Positions 45,913 through 55,090 of a stretch of 64,000 bases of DNA are shown piece by piece. The DNA comes from Deltaproteobacteria bacterium. GTDB lineage: Bacteria > Myxococcota_A > UBA9160 > UBA4427. The notes beneath the pieces were generated by a model. That model saw only the letters and a program-made list of their open reading frames with translations. It did no database searches and was not told the DNA's origin. The DNA lies in contig JADJOR010000008.1 in assembly GCA_016713665.1 (NCBI GenBank), forward strand, positions 414,845 through 478,844, in the 5' to 3' direction. The translations under genes were made by a program, and so were the position numbers. Each line of letters opens with the position of its first letter. The first letter of the stretch is position 1.

Positions 45913-47571
45913 ATGCCGCGTCCCATGCCCGCCGTCATCACGCTCGCCCTGCTCGTCGCACTCCTCGCCCTGCCCGGCCCGCTCCCCGCGGCCCGGGCGG
46001 AGGGAGCCGGCAAGCCGAGCCCCGCCGCCGGCGAGTGGAAGCGCGACTGGCTCGTCCCCGGCGGTCCGTTTCGCGGGATTCATGGCCTCGCGGTCGGCGC
46101 GGACGGCCTCGTCTACGTCGGCAGCGTGATGGGTCAGGCGACCTACCGCGTCGATCCGAAGGATGGACGCACGGAGCTCTTCATCGGCGCGCCGGAAGGC
46201 ATGGCGGACGACCTCGAGTTCGCGGCCGACGGAACGCTCTACTTCACGGGCTTCATGCACGGCACGCTGAGCGCGCGCACGCCGGACGGTGCGATCCACG
46301 TCCTCGCGAGCGGGCTGCCGGGCACGAACTCCCTCGCCCTCGACGGCCGCGGCCGGCTCTTCGCGACCCAGGTCTTCTCGGGCGATGCGCTCTACGAGAT
46401 CGACCGCTCGGGCAAGGCGAAGCCCCGCCTGATCCAGAGGGATCTCGGCGGGCTCAACGGCTTCGACTTCGGCCCCGACGGCCGCCTCTGCGGGCCGCTC
46501 TGGTTCCGCAAGCAGGTCGTCTGCCTCGACGTCGACCGCAACCGGATGGAGGTCGTCGCCGACGGATTCGAGATCCCGGCCGCCGCGAACTTCGATCCGA
46601 AGGGCGAGCTCCACGCGATCGACAACGTGACCGGCGAGATCTTCCGAATCGATCGCGCCCACCATCGAAAGACGCGCATCGCCACCGCCCCGACCGGCCT
46701 CGACAACCTGACCTTCGCCCCCGACGGCCGGCTCTTCGTGACCAACATGCCCGACAACGCCCTCTACGAGATCGACCGCAAGACGGGCGCCGTCCGCACC
46801 GTCGTCGGAAGCCCGCTGACCCTGCCCGGCGGCATCGCACGGGCGGAGAACACGCTCTACGTCGCCGACACCTTCGCCTTCTCCGCCGTCGATCTCGGGA
46901 CCGGCGCGGTCCGCGACGTGAGCCGCGACGGCGACGTCTCGGAAGCTCCGTCGATCGTCGCCGCCAGCGCGATCCATCTCGCCACCGCGAGCCTCCATCG
47001 GCAATCCGTCCTGCTCTGGGACCGCGCGACGGAGCGCCCGATCGCGCGCTGGTCGGAGCTTGGACAGCCGAGCGCGATCGCCCTCGCCCCGGGCCCCGGC
47101 CCCCGCATCGCCGTCGCGACCGCCGACGGCCGCCTGCTCGAGCTCGATCCCGCAAAGCCCGAGGAGCGCCGCGAGCTCGCGCGCGACCTCGCCCTGCCGA
47201 TGGGAATCGCACGGACGGCACGCGGCTGGCTCGTCGCCGAAGCGAAGGCGGGCCGGCTCATCGAGCTCGCCGACGACGGCTCTCGCCGCGTCGTCGCGAG
47301 CGATCTCGGCCATCCGGAAGGCATCGCGATTCTCGAAGACGGGCGCATCGCCGTCGCCGAGACCGCCGGGGATCGCGTGACGCTGGTCGACTCGGAGACG
47401 GGTCGGAAGCAGACGATCGCGACCGGCCTGCCGCTCGCGACGCTCGATCTTCCGGGGATGCCGCCCGGGATCTTTCCGACGGGCCTCGCGGCGGGGGAAG
47501 ACGGGGCGTTGCTGCTGTCCTCGGACGTCGAGGGCGGGGTGTTGCGGTTGAGGAAGGGGGACGAGCCGTGA
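45913..47571 (+). CDS. Secreted NHL/SMP-30-type beta-propeller protein
   Basis: 552 residues; ATG 45913 after GAGGAAGG, signal peptide ending near AARA. Two six-bladed propeller modules are likely: the first repeats motifs such as GIHGLAVGADGLVYVGSV and LNGFDFGPDGRLCGPLWF, the second repeats ADGRLLELDPAKPEERR and GHPEGIAILEDGRIAVAE. Blade signature G-x-A-x-x-x-x-G-x-L/I-Y/F-V repeats throughout. Members include gluconolactonase-type and lipid-associated propellers, but catalytic residues are not evident. Its TGA overlaps the GTG of the next, broken gene. Confidence 0.75.
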   Translation: MPRPMPAVITLALLVALLALPGPLPAARAEGAGKPSPAAGEWKRDWLVPGGPFRGIHGLAVGADGLVYVGSVMGQATYRVDPKDGRTELFIGAPEGMADDLEFAADGTLYFTGFMHGTLSARTPDGAIHVLASGLPGTNSLALDGRGRLFATQVFSGDALYEIDRSGKAKPRLIQRDLGGLNGFDFGPDGRLCGPLWFRKQVVCLDVDRNRMEVVADGFEIPAAANFDPKGELHAIDNVTGEIFRIDRAHHRKTRIATAPTGLDNLTFAPDGRLFVTNMPDNALYEIDRKTGAVRTVVGSPLTLPGGIARAENTLYVADTFAFSAVDLGTGAVRDVSRDGDVSEAPSIVAASAIHLATASLHRQSVLLWDRATERPIARWSELGQPSAIALAPGPGPRIAVATADGRLLELDPAKPEERRELARDLALPMGIARTARGWLVAEAKAGRLIELADDGSRRVVASDLGHPEGIAILEDGRIAVAETAGDRVTLVDSETGRKQTIATGLPLATLDLPGMPPGIFPTGLAAGEDGALLLSSDVEGGVLRLRKGDEP

Positions 47572-48010
47572 ACGCCTGGAGCTGCACGACGAGCGCCTGC
47601 ATCGCCCTGGCCTTGACGATCTGCTCGTCCGGGGTCGCCCGCCGCCGCCTCCATGGCGCTGGTCCGGGTCGGTGCGACCGGAGCGAGGGCGACGCGACTC
47701 GCTGCGAATGACCTCGTTGCGTTCGACCTCGTCGTCCACAACGAGGCTCGTCTCGCGCTCTGCGCCGTCGAGCTGCTCGCCTACGGCTACGCCCCCTGCC
47801 GTGGCGGGGGACCCGGTCGGGGTCTCGAGTTCGTCTCGATCGCCGCTTCGTCCCCACTCTTCGATCCCCTGGCGTCGACGGAGCCGGGAAGTAGGGGCGG
47901 ATTCCGAATGGGGGGGTCGGCCTGGCGGGAGCCGGCGGATCATCGTACGCGTTTCGGGACGCGTTCTACGACGTGACGGTGGTCGCGATTCCCGAGCCGG
48001 GTGCGGGTCG
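47568..48010 (+). pseudogene. Degraded PEP-CTERM secreted protein gene
   Basis: GTG 47568 gives a signal-peptide-like start (CIALALTICSSGVAR). The frame then breaks in the GC run near 47640; one base fewer gives SMALVRVGATGARATRLAANDLVAFDLVVHNE, which continues the mature part to about 47930. A further shift near 47940 gives SSYAFRDAFYDVTVVAIPEPGAG, a PEP motif. No hydrophobic tail with an Arg cluster follows in any frame, so the C-terminus seems lost. This is either a decayed gene or a sequence with several errors. Confidence 0.55.
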
Positions 48011-48190
48011 AGTCGATCGCGGACGCGATCGGGCGTGCGCCCGCATTGAGGGCGCGAATCCGGAGCTCGACACGCCCCCGGTCGAGCCCGATCGATCCGA
48101 TCCCCCGGTCGCGCATCGACACCGTCAAGCGAGATTCCCCGTCGGCCGATCTCCTGGACGGATGGTCGTTCCACCTGCTCTGGGGGGCCC

Positions 48191-49117
48191 ATGAACCGCA
48201 TTCTCGTGTACGCGCCGGCTGAAGATCAACGCGGTCGCGCGGTCTGGCTCGCGGCCGCCCTCGCTCGAAGAACGGGCGCCGAGCTCACCCTGGTCCGCGT
48301 GCTCGAAGAGAGCATGGTCTGGTCCGGCCAGGACGAGATCGGCGCGGCGAAGCTCAAGCAACTCCTGATCGAGACCGAGACCCGCGAGCTCGTCCGCCTC
48401 GCCGACTCGCTCCGAACGAGCAGCAACGAACGGATCCGGATCGACACCGAGGTCCATTGGGGCGTCCCCTGGGAGGTCGTGATCGCGCTGGTCGAGCAGC
48501 GCGGGTTCGATCTCGTCGTCAAGCCGGCGCGCGGGCTCAGCCATTCAGGACGGGTCTTCTTCGGGGCGACCGCGTTGCATCTCTTCCGGCGCTGCCCATG
48601 CCCCGTCTGGGTGGTCGGCGACGACGGCCATCCGCCGCAGCGGATCCTCCTTTCGATCGATCCCTCGCTCGACGCCCCGCGAAAGTCGATGGCGTCGAAG
48701 CTCTTCGGCTGGGGCGAATGGGTCCGCAGCGCCTGTCAGGCAGAGCTGGAGGTCGTCTCGGCCTGGCAGGCTCCGGGAGCCGAGCTGTTGAAGACGGAGC
48801 TCGAGCCGGCCGAGTTCGACCGCTACGTCCGCGATGCTCGAGAGCAGGCCGAGAGCGGGCTCCAGACGATGGTCGACGAGGCCGCGCCCTCGACGTGCGT
48901 CAAACGGGTCAATCTGCTGTCGGGATCGGCTCGCGACGTGATCCCGGCATTCGCGGAAGACCAGGAGTTCGATCTGGTGGTCGTGGGCACGCTCGGCCGC
49001 ACCGGGATCGCAGGCGAGCTGCTCGGCGAGACGGCCGAGACGATCCTGCGCGGTGTACGGTGCTCGGTGCTGGCCGTCGCGCCACGGCACCGTCAGCCCG
49101 CATCGCACGCAGACTGA
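48191..49117 (+). CDS. Tandem-domain universal stress protein (UspA family)
   Basis: 308 residues in two Usp domains. The first runs from MNRILVYAPAEDQ to about residue 150 and has FDLVVKPARGLSHSGRVFFG with loop CPVWVVG; the second runs from ILLSIDPSLDAP to the end and has FDLVVVGTLGRTGIAGELLGETAETILRGVRCSVLAV. The second copy keeps the ATP-type G-x2-G-x9-G(S/T) pattern; the first is degenerate. Such tandem proteins (UspE-like) help survival under stress. It converges on the carbonic anhydrase gene. Confidence 0.85.
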   Translation: MNRILVYAPAEDQRGRAVWLAAALARRTGAELTLVRVLEESMVWSGQDEIGAAKLKQLLIETETRELVRLADSLRTSSNERIRIDTEVHWGVPWEVVIALVEQRGFDLVVKPARGLSHSGRVFFGATALHLFRRCPCPVWVVGDDGHPPQRILLSIDPSLDAPRKSMASKLFGWGEWVRSACQAELEVVSAWQAPGAELLKTELEPAEFDRYVRDAREQAESGLQTMVDEAAPSTCVKRVNLLSGSARDVIPAFAEDQEFDLVVVGTLGRTGIAGELLGETAETILRGVRCSVLAVAPRHRQPASHAD

Positions 49118-49180
49118 GCCAGACAGGCCCGAGCGGCTCGTCGGCAGAGCCCCGCGTCGGCTCCCTTCACGGGGATGCGA

Positions 49181-49813
49181 TCACGCCTCGAGAAACTCGA
49201 CCGCGCCGGTATCGATGTCGTAGACCCCGCCGACGATCTCGATGCGGCCACTCTCCTTGAGCGCCCTCAGCACCGCGCTCCGCTCGGGAATCGAAGCGAC
49301 CTGCCGCCGCACGTTCTCCCACGCGACGCCTTCGACGAACGCCGGGTTCTCGGACGTGCGCTTCTCGGGGTCGGAGGGATGCACGACCGCCGAGACGGAG
49401 GGGCGGATCTTCGCGAGCAATCCGGTCAGATGGCCGAGCTCGACGCCGTCGCAGGCGCCCTTGATCGCACCGCACTTCGAATGGCCGAGGACGACGATGA
49501 TCTTCGCGCCCGCGACGTGACAGGCGAACTCGAGGCTCCCGAGGATGTCCTCGTTCAGGAAGTTGCCTGCGATCCGGACGCTGAAGACGTCGCCGAGCCC
49601 CTGGTCGAAGATCAGCTCGGCGGACGTCCGGGAGTCGATGCACGACAGGATCGCCGCAAAGGGCCACTGGCCCTCGCGCGTCTCGTTGACCTGCTGGAGG
49701 AGGTTCCGATTCGCCCGAAGGTTCGCTCGAAACCGGTCGTTTCCGTCCTTCAGGATCTGGAGCGCGGTGGCGGGCGTCAGGCTGTCGCGGGTTTCGGCGG
49801 TGTGGGCGCGCAT
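49181..49813 (-). CDS. Beta-carbonic anhydrase
   Basis: 210 residues. Zinc and catalytic residues are in SCIDSRTSAELIFDQG (Cys-x-Asp-x-Arg) and LGHSKCGAIKGACDG (His-x-x-Cys), and SVRIAGNF is conserved. It interconverts CO2 and bicarbonate. The ATG lies 37 bases inside the 3' end of the SulP transporter gene, so it is cotranscribed with and likely translationally tied to it. SulP plus beta-carbonic anhydrase is a known bicarbonate supply arrangement, sometimes even fused. Bicarbonate could feed the biotin-dependent carboxylase found elsewhere in the window. Confidence 0.93.
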   Translation of the reverse strand: MRAHTAETRDSLTPATALQILKDGNDRFRANLRANRNLLQQVNETREGQWPFAAILSCIDSRTSAELIFDQGLGDVFSVRIAGNFLNEDILGSLEFACHVAGAKIIVVLGHSKCGAIKGACDGVELGHLTGLLAKIRPSVSAVVHPSDPEKRTSENPAFVEGVAWENVRRQVASIPERSAVLRALKESGRIEIVGGVYDIDTGAVEFLEA

Positions 49814-51471
49814 CGGATGGGCTCCTCTTCGGGTTGGATGGCCTCTTCGTCCTTCAATGTCGCGCCGCGGGGCTCGCGCCGCACGTCGATGCCGCGCGCG
49901 GGCGCCGAGCGCTCGAAGTCCTCCAGGATCTCGACGACGTCGTGGTCGATCACGACGGAACGCGAGAGGTCGAGGACGACGTGGGAGCCGTCCGGAATGG
50001 AGGCGAGCTGCTTCAACAGCGCGCCGCGACCGAGGAACGAGACCTGCTCGGCCAGGCGAAGTCGGACCGTACGGCCGCGTCCATCGTCGTGCGTCTCGCT
50101 CTCGATCCAGAGCGTGTTCTGGTAGCTGCGGTAGAGGATGTTCCCGACGCCGATGGCCAGCCCCGTCAAGACGCCCGTCAGAAGGTCGGTTGCGAGGATC
50201 GCGACGATCGTGACGACGAAGGGAACGAACTGGCCCGGCCCCTGGCGCCACATGGCCGCGAAGAGCGCGGGCTTCGCGAGCTTGTAACCGACGACGAGCA
50301 GGATGCTGGCGAGCACCGCGAGCGGGACCTGGTTCAGCAGCTCGGCGGCGACGACCACCGCGACGAGCAGCAGCAGGCCGTGGAAGATCGCCGACACCTT
50401 CGTGCGGCCACCCGACTGGATGTTGGCCGAGCTGCGGACGATCACCTGGGTGATCGGGAGTCCGCCGATCGCCCCGGCCACGGCGTTGCCGATCCCCTGG
50501 GCGACGAGCTCGCGATTGGTCGGGGTGATCCGCTTCTCCGGATCGAGCTTGTCGGTCGCCTCGACGCAGAGAAGCGTCTCGAGGCTCGCAACGACGGCGA
50601 TCGTCGCCGCGACGACCCAGACCGTGGGATTCGCGATCTGCGAGAAGTCCGGGAGCGTCAGGAGCGAGAAGATCTGGGACGGCGCATCGAGGACCGGGAG
50701 CTTGACCCGATGAATGTCGGCGAGGGCCCAGGCCGGCGCGAAACGCGAGGTCCCGATCTGATAGGCGATCCCGAAGGCCACCGCGACGAGCGGGCCCTGG
50801 ATCAGCCGGAAGAGCCGCCCGCGCGGCGCGAGCCAGCGCTCCCAGCCGATCAGGATCGCGAGACCGATGCCGGCCACGAGGACCGCCGACGGCTCGAGGC
50901 GGTCGAAGGCGCGGACGATCTCGGTGAACGTGGTCTCGCCGTCGGCCTGCACGAAGGACTCGTCCCCTTCGAAGTCGGCGTCCCACCCGACGGCATGGGG
51001 GATCTGCTTCAGGATGATGAGGAGGCCGATGCCGGAGAGCATCCCCTTGATCACCGCCGACGGAAAGAAGTAGGCGAGGATCCCTGCGCGCGCGAAGCCG
51101 AGCCCGATCTGCATCAGCCCCGCGAGCACGACGGCGAGCAGGAAGACGTCGAAGCGCCCGAGCGATTGGATCGCGCCGTAGACGATCACGGCGAGACCGG
51201 CCGCCGGACCCGAGACGCCGAGCGCCGAGCCGCTCACGGCGCCCACGACGATCCCGCCGATGATCCCCGCGATCAGCCCCGAGAAGAGCGGGGCACCGCT
51301 CGCGAGGGCGATGCCGAGGCAGAGCGGCACGGCGACGAAGAAGACGACGATTCCGGCCGGCAGGTCGGCGCGGAGCGACTGGAAGGGGCCCATCCCGGGG
51401 GTCTCCTCTGGCTGGCGTCCCGGCTCGATCGACGCCTGGAGAGCGGATCCTAAGGGGAGGTTCTGATCCAT
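49777..51471 (-). CDS. SulP-family anion (probable bicarbonate) transporter with STAS domain
   Basis: 564 residues. The membrane part has about 12 segments (FFVAVPLCLGIALASGAP, GPAAGLAVIVYGAI, GLPITQVIVRSSANIQSGGRTK) and ends in a STAS domain (VSFLGRGALLKQLA, SHVVLDLSRSVVIDHDV). SulP members move sulfate, bicarbonate, fumarate or chloride. Overlap with a beta-carbonic anhydrase gene points to bicarbonate. A LysR regulator is divergent. The first 30 residues are Pro/Glu-rich and cytosolic. Confidence 0.9.
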   Translation of the reverse strand: MDQNLPLGSALQASIEPGRQPEETPGMGPFQSLRADLPAGIVVFFVAVPLCLGIALASGAPLFSGLIAGIIGGIVVGAVSGSALGVSGPAAGLAVIVYGAIQSLGRFDVFLLAVVLAGLMQIGLGFARAGILAYFFPSAVIKGMLSGIGLLIILKQIPHAVGWDADFEGDESFVQADGETTFTEIVRAFDRLEPSAVLVAGIGLAILIGWERWLAPRGRLFRLIQGPLVAVAFGIAYQIGTSRFAPAWALADIHRVKLPVLDAPSQIFSLLTLPDFSQIANPTVWVVAATIAVVASLETLLCVEATDKLDPEKRITPTNRELVAQGIGNAVAGAIGGLPITQVIVRSSANIQSGGRTKVSAIFHGLLLLVAVVVAAELLNQVPLAVLASILLVVGYKLAKPALFAAMWRQGPGQFVPFVVTIVAILATDLLTGVLTGLAIGVGNILYRSYQNTLWIESETHDDGRGRTVRLRLAEQVSFLGRGALLKQLASIPDGSHVVLDLSRSVVIDHDVVEILEDFERSAPARGIDVRREPRGATLKDEEAIQPEEEPIRCAPTPPKPATA

Positions 51472-51494
51472 CCATCGAATCCAAATGAATTTTT

Positions 51495-51513
51495 TGATAG
51501 ATATTCTCGATCA
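51495..51513. promoter_or_regulatory. Candidate LysR-type operator between SulP/CA and LysR genes
   Basis: TGAT-N11-ATCA (51495-51513) is an interrupted inverted repeat of the T-N11-A class, in a strikingly A/T-rich patch (51483-51507) of an otherwise GC-rich intergenic region. It lies 24 bases upstream of the SulP ATG and about 94 bases before the LysR ATG, where a divergent LysR protein would bind. Confidence 0.5.
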
Positions 51514-51606
51514 GACGACGATGAGCCCCTCGTCCGATCGAAGGTCGACCGGGCCGGGGCGGCCGAGGAACGTTCGGGCGGGGCCAGGGCGGAGAGGCAG
51601 GGGGGC

Positions 51607-52575
51607 ATGAAGCGGAGTCGCCCATCGATCGCGCAGCTCGAGTGCTTCGTCGCCGTCGCCGAGCTATCGAGCTACCGACGCGCCGCAGAGCGGCTTCGAT
51701 TGAGCCAGCCGACCCTGACGAGCCACGTGCTCGGACTCGAGTCGCTCCTCGGCGTCCGGCTCTTCGAGCGTTCCCGCGCCGGAACCCTCGTGACGCCGAT
51801 CGGCCGCGATCTCCTGCCCGCAGCGCGTGCCGTCCTCGAGCAGACCCAGGGCCTCCTCGATTTCGCGGCGTCGGCGACGCGCGGACCGGCGGGCACCTAT
51901 CGGCTCGGTGTCAAGCCGACGCTCGGTCCCTACTTCCTCCCCCACGTCCTGCCGGTGCTCCACCGGCGTTATGCGTCGCTTCGACTCTACGTCCGTGAGG
52001 CCGTGCCCCGCGATCTCGAAGCCGGTCTCGAGAACGGCGACTTCGACCTCATCCTGACGGCGCTGCCGGTCGAGCTTCCGCGGGCCACCGTCGTCCCGCT
52101 CTTTCGCGAGCCGCTGCGGCTCGTCCTGCCTGCGGACCACCCCCTCGCCCGCCGCGAACGGATCGAGCCCGCCGATCTAATCGGGGAGTCGGTCCTGACG
52201 ATCGATGCCCACCACCACTTCCATCGCCAGATCGCCGAGGTCTGCGAACGCCTCGGCGCGCGTCTGCGTCGGGACTGGGAGGGGACGAGCCTCGATACGT
52301 TGCGCCAGATGGTCGTGATGGGGATGGGGATCGCGTTCCTGCCCGCCCTCTACATTCGCAGCGAGATCCACCGTCCGAGCGAGCTTCGTGTCGCGGACAT
52401 CGAGGGTGAGACGATCGAGCGGACCCATGTGCTCGCGTGGCGGACGTCGTCGCCTTCCCGGGCGCTCTTCCGGGAGATCACCGACGTGCTCGTCGAGTGT
52501 TCGATGCGCGAATTCGAGAACCAGCTTCGACCGGCGTCGACGCTGGCGAGCCCGCACGAAGCGGAGTCCGACTGA
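51607..52575 (+). CDS. LysR-family transcriptional regulator (OxyR-like, no redox Cys)
   Basis: 322 residues. The N-terminal winged helix reads LECFVAVAELSSYRRAAERL and LSQPTLTSHVLGLESLLGVRLFERS. The effector domain begins LGVKPTLGPYFLPHVLPVL, as in OxyR-like proteins. In OxyR the peroxidatic Cys sits in GHCLRDQ; here the matching stretch is DAHHHFHRQIAEVC, so that Cys is replaced by a His cluster while a later Cys remains. Peroxide sensing by disulfide is unlikely; metal or ligand sensing is possible. It is divergent from SulP/carbonic anhydrase, which it probably controls. Confidence 0.85.
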   Translation: MKRSRPSIAQLECFVAVAELSSYRRAAERLRLSQPTLTSHVLGLESLLGVRLFERSRAGTLVTPIGRDLLPAARAVLEQTQGLLDFAASATRGPAGTYRLGVKPTLGPYFLPHVLPVLHRRYASLRLYVREAVPRDLEAGLENGDFDLILTALPVELPRATVVPLFREPLRLVLPADHPLARRERIEPADLIGESVLTIDAHHHFHRQIAEVCERLGARLRRDWEGTSLDTLRQMVVMGMGIAFLPALYIRSEIHRPSELRVADIEGETIERTHVLAWRTSSPSRALFREITDVLVECSMREFENQLRPASTLASPHEAESD

Positions 52576-52598
52576 GCGAGACCGGGGTCGCGCCCGGG

Positions 52599-53627
52599 TC
52601 ATCGCCCGAGATGTTCGTCGAAGAACCTCGCCATGACCGCGAAGGCCTGCTTCGACTCGGGGAGACGCGTGTCGGCGAAGAAGTAGTGGCCGAGCCCCTC
52701 GAAGACGTGGAGATCGGCCTCGACGCCCGCAGCGACGAGCTGGCCATGCGTGTACAGGGCGGCGCTGAGCGCCATGTCCCGCGTGCCGCTGATCACGAGC
52801 GTCGGTGGAAACCGCGCGAGGACCGCGGGCGTGAACACCGGCGCGACGAGCGGATCCCGCATGTCCGCGCCCTCGAAGTAGGCCATCGAGCCCCCGCCCG
52901 GCGGAGGCACGCGGAGCGCCTCGGTGATGAGCCGCGCATCGCCGTCTCCCGTACCGCCGGCTCCGGCGCAGAAGATGCCGATGGCCCCGGGACGAGGCAG
53001 ATCGTGCGCCTGGAACCACGCGACGGCTTGCGCGGTCAGCATGCCGCCCGCCGAGCAGCCGAAGATCCCGATCTGCTCCGGCGCATGGGTCTCGAGCAGG
53101 GCGCGATAGACCGTCGCGACGTCCTCGCTCGCGGCGGGGAAACGGAACTCCGGGCCCTGGCGATAATCGACGGCGACGACCTTCATGCGCGCGACGTGCG
53201 CGACCGGAATCGACTCGAGTCGACCGATGCTCCGCGCGCCGACGCTGAAGCCGCCGCCGTGGAGGTTGATGAGGACCCGGCGCGCGTTCTCGGCGGGTAC
53301 CCCGCCCGTCGGGGTGACGACCTCCGTGAAGACCTCACCGACGGTCGAAGCGGCGATCTCGACCGGGTACGCCCGCCGCGCCTCTTCGACGCGCGGCTCG
53401 ACGTAGTAGCGATCCAGCGCCGCACGCCGCTCCTCGATCGGTCCGGTCGTGATCTCGAGGACGTGGGGCAGCAACGCGCGCGGTCCGTTCACCGCCGCGT
53501 CGGCCGCTTCGGGGCTGACGAAGATCGACTGGGGGGCGGGCGGGGAGAAGCGCTCAACCAACGTGGAACCCGACAGCGCGAGCACAGCGCCAATCACCAG
53601 GCCGACGAAGACCGATTTCATACGCAT
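52599..53627 (-). CDS. Exported alpha/beta hydrolase (HSL family esterase)
   Basis: 342 residues with an N-terminal hydrophobic signal or anchor (VFVGLVIGAVLALSGSTL). HSL-family marks are INLHGGGFSVGA (oxyanion HGGG), FGCSAGGML (GxSxG nucleophile, Ser at about residue 195), VISGTRDMAL (Asp) and FEGLGHYFF (His). It hydrolyses short to medium acyl esters, probably in the periplasm. ATG 53627 (ATG 53621 is an alternative). It stands alone and ends 23 bases from the convergent LysR stop. Confidence 0.85.
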   Translation of the reverse strand: MRMKSVFVGLVIGAVLALSGSTLVERFSPPAPQSIFVSPEAADAAVNGPRALLPHVLEITTGPIEERRAALDRYYVEPRVEEARRAYPVEIAASTVGEVFTEVVTPTGGVPAENARRVLINLHGGGFSVGARSIGRLESIPVAHVARMKVVAVDYRQGPEFRFPAASEDVATVYRALLETHAPEQIGIFGCSAGGMLTAQAVAWFQAHDLPRPGAIGIFCAGAGGTGDGDARLITEALRVPPPGGGSMAYFEGADMRDPLVAPVFTPAVLARFPPTLVISGTRDMALSAALYTHGQLVAAGVEADLHVFEGLGHYFFADTRLPESKQAFAVMARFFDEHLGR

Positions 53628-53942
53628 TGCGGCCTCACGCGATGCCCTGGGCGAGCCGAACGATCCGAGGGCGCCATCGCGATCGTCTCATGGGACGAAA
53701 CCTCTTCCGACGGTCGACGACACGGACCGGTCGACGGGAAGAGTGGCACCTCCGGGCCTCGGCCGTCCAGGGCAAATCACCTTTGGCGGGGTCGCTCGAT
53801 CTCTGCGGACGAAATCGAAGGGCACCAGGACACAAAGGCCCGGAACCGGATCGATTCGATCCGATTCCGGGCCACCTGCCGCTGGCGGAAGAACGCAGGC
53901 GGGTTGGGTTCCTCTCGCGCAGACCGTGGCAGGGGGACGGTT
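53628..53942. other. Intergenic stretch of 315 bases
   Basis: No credible gene on either strand. It contains the upstream region of the HSL-family esterase gene and, at 53837-53873, a long hairpin that serves the PEP-CTERM gene. No other structure was recognised. Confidence 0.6.
53837..53873 (-). terminator. Large palindromic hairpin after the 53943-54659 gene
   Basis: Two 18-base arms around a single central base match at 17 of 18 positions. The 5' arm (53837-53854) is GGCCCGGAACCGGATCGA. It lies 70 bases beyond the stop of the PEP-CTERM gene, with GGCCTTTGTGT next on the minus strand. It is likely an intrinsic terminator; a protein-binding palindrome is the alternative. Confidence 0.6.
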
Positions 53943-54659
53943 TCAGCGCTGGACGTTCGCCTCGCGGCGGCGGATAGAAGCCAGCCCGCCGAGGCCGAGC
54001 GCGAAGAGCAGCGTCGTCGACGGCTCGGGAATCACGCTGACGTTTCCCCGGATCGTGAGGCCGTCGGTGCCGCCCGGGAAGGTGATCGTCTCGAGATCGA
54101 AGGTGCCGAGCGCCGAGGTCGCGTTCCAGGCCGCGAGGGTGAAGCGCACGCTGTCGCCGAAGGTCAGACCCGCGAGGCTCGAGAGGTCGACCCCGAGGTA
54201 GTTGACGCCGACCGACCCGCCCGCGAAATCGCCGATCAGGATCGAGGTCGAAGCGCCGCCGTTGATGGAGGCACGGATCTCGAAGTCGTCCGGGCCCTGG
54301 GTCGAGCGATCGAGGCGGATGTCGAGGGTCGCGAGGTCGACGAGCGCGTTCGGATCGGCCACGGAGAAGTCCCAGGTCCAGACGTCATCCGCCGCCAGGG
54401 CGTTCTCGAACGACGTGCTGGTGATGTTCCACGAGTTGAAGTTGAAGGTCGAGCCCGTGTTGAGTCCGAGGCCGGATCCGGCGCCCAGGTTGGACGCCGT
54501 CACCGAAGGATCGACGACGGCGGGAGCGAGAGAGGTCGTGTTCGCGGTGCCGTACTGGACGAGCGTCTGCTGGGCAGAAGCCGACGTCGCGCCCAGCGCG
54601 AGGATGGCCAATCCGAGCAGTACGTGCGGAATGTGCTTGATCGACTGAATCCCGTTCAT
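53943..54659 (-). CDS. PEP-CTERM secreted protein, beta-rich
   Basis: 238 residues from ATG 54659. The signal peptide ends near SASAQ. The mature part is Ser/Thr/Asn/Gly-rich and beta-predicted (SLAPAVVDPSVTASNLGAG, FNFNSWNITSTSFENALAAD, IRASINGGASTSILIGDFAG), and recalls PEP-CTERM proteins of choice-of-anchor type with short immunoglobulin-like folds. The tail VIPEPSTTLLFALGLGGLASIRRREANVQR is a complete sorting signal. It is divergent from the giant PhoX-type gene across about 430 bases. Confidence 0.82.
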   Translation of the reverse strand: MNGIQSIKHIPHVLLGLAILALGATSASAQQTLVQYGTANTTSLAPAVVDPSVTASNLGAGSGLGLNTGSTFNFNSWNITSTSFENALAADDVWTWDFSVADPNALVDLATLDIRLDRSTQGPDDFEIRASINGGASTSILIGDFAGGSVGVNYLGVDLSSLAGLTFGDSVRFTLAAWNATSALGTFDLETITFPGGTDGLTIRGNVSVIPEPSTTLLFALGLGGLASIRRREANVQR

Positions 54660-55090
54660 TTCCCGACCTCGTGCTCCGGAAGCGGAGCGGAAGAGTTTTT
54701 GGTTCGTGCCGGGGAGGGGATCATCATGCGCTCGGGTTCGTAGCCACCCACGGCGCCGACCGACGCCACGCGAGCCACTCGTCCGAGCACCGAGCTGCCC
54801 CTTCCCGCCGCGCAATCTATCCGTCGAGGGTTGCTCGCGTGCGGCGCTCCGCAGACAGTCGCGCGACGAATCGACGAGGCGACTCGTCACGAATCGCTTC
54901 CAACTTCTGCGCAGTCGCAATCGCTTCGTCACTCGCCTCGGTGAGACTCGGTCGAGTCGCGGATCCGTCCGTCGACCGTTCGATCACCCGAAGTCTCCGC
55001 GCGTGTCCACGCTCCATCGTCCGGGCTCATGCCCGCCGTTCGAGACGGCTCCGACCACGACGCGGAACGAAGCCGACAGAGAGGAATGCA
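54660..55090. other. Divergent intergenic region, 431 bases
   Basis: It lies between two divergent PEP-CTERM genes. It should hold both promoters, but I could not identify convincing -35/-10 or -24/-12 elements. A ribosome site AGAGAGGAA precedes ATG 55091. No credible coding sequence was seen in it. Confidence 0.5.

Noticed and set aside
44749..48201. Single very long minus-strand protein of over 1,100 residues
   Set aside because: Only the part before about 45786 reads as protein; the rest is antisense to the NHL-repeat gene.
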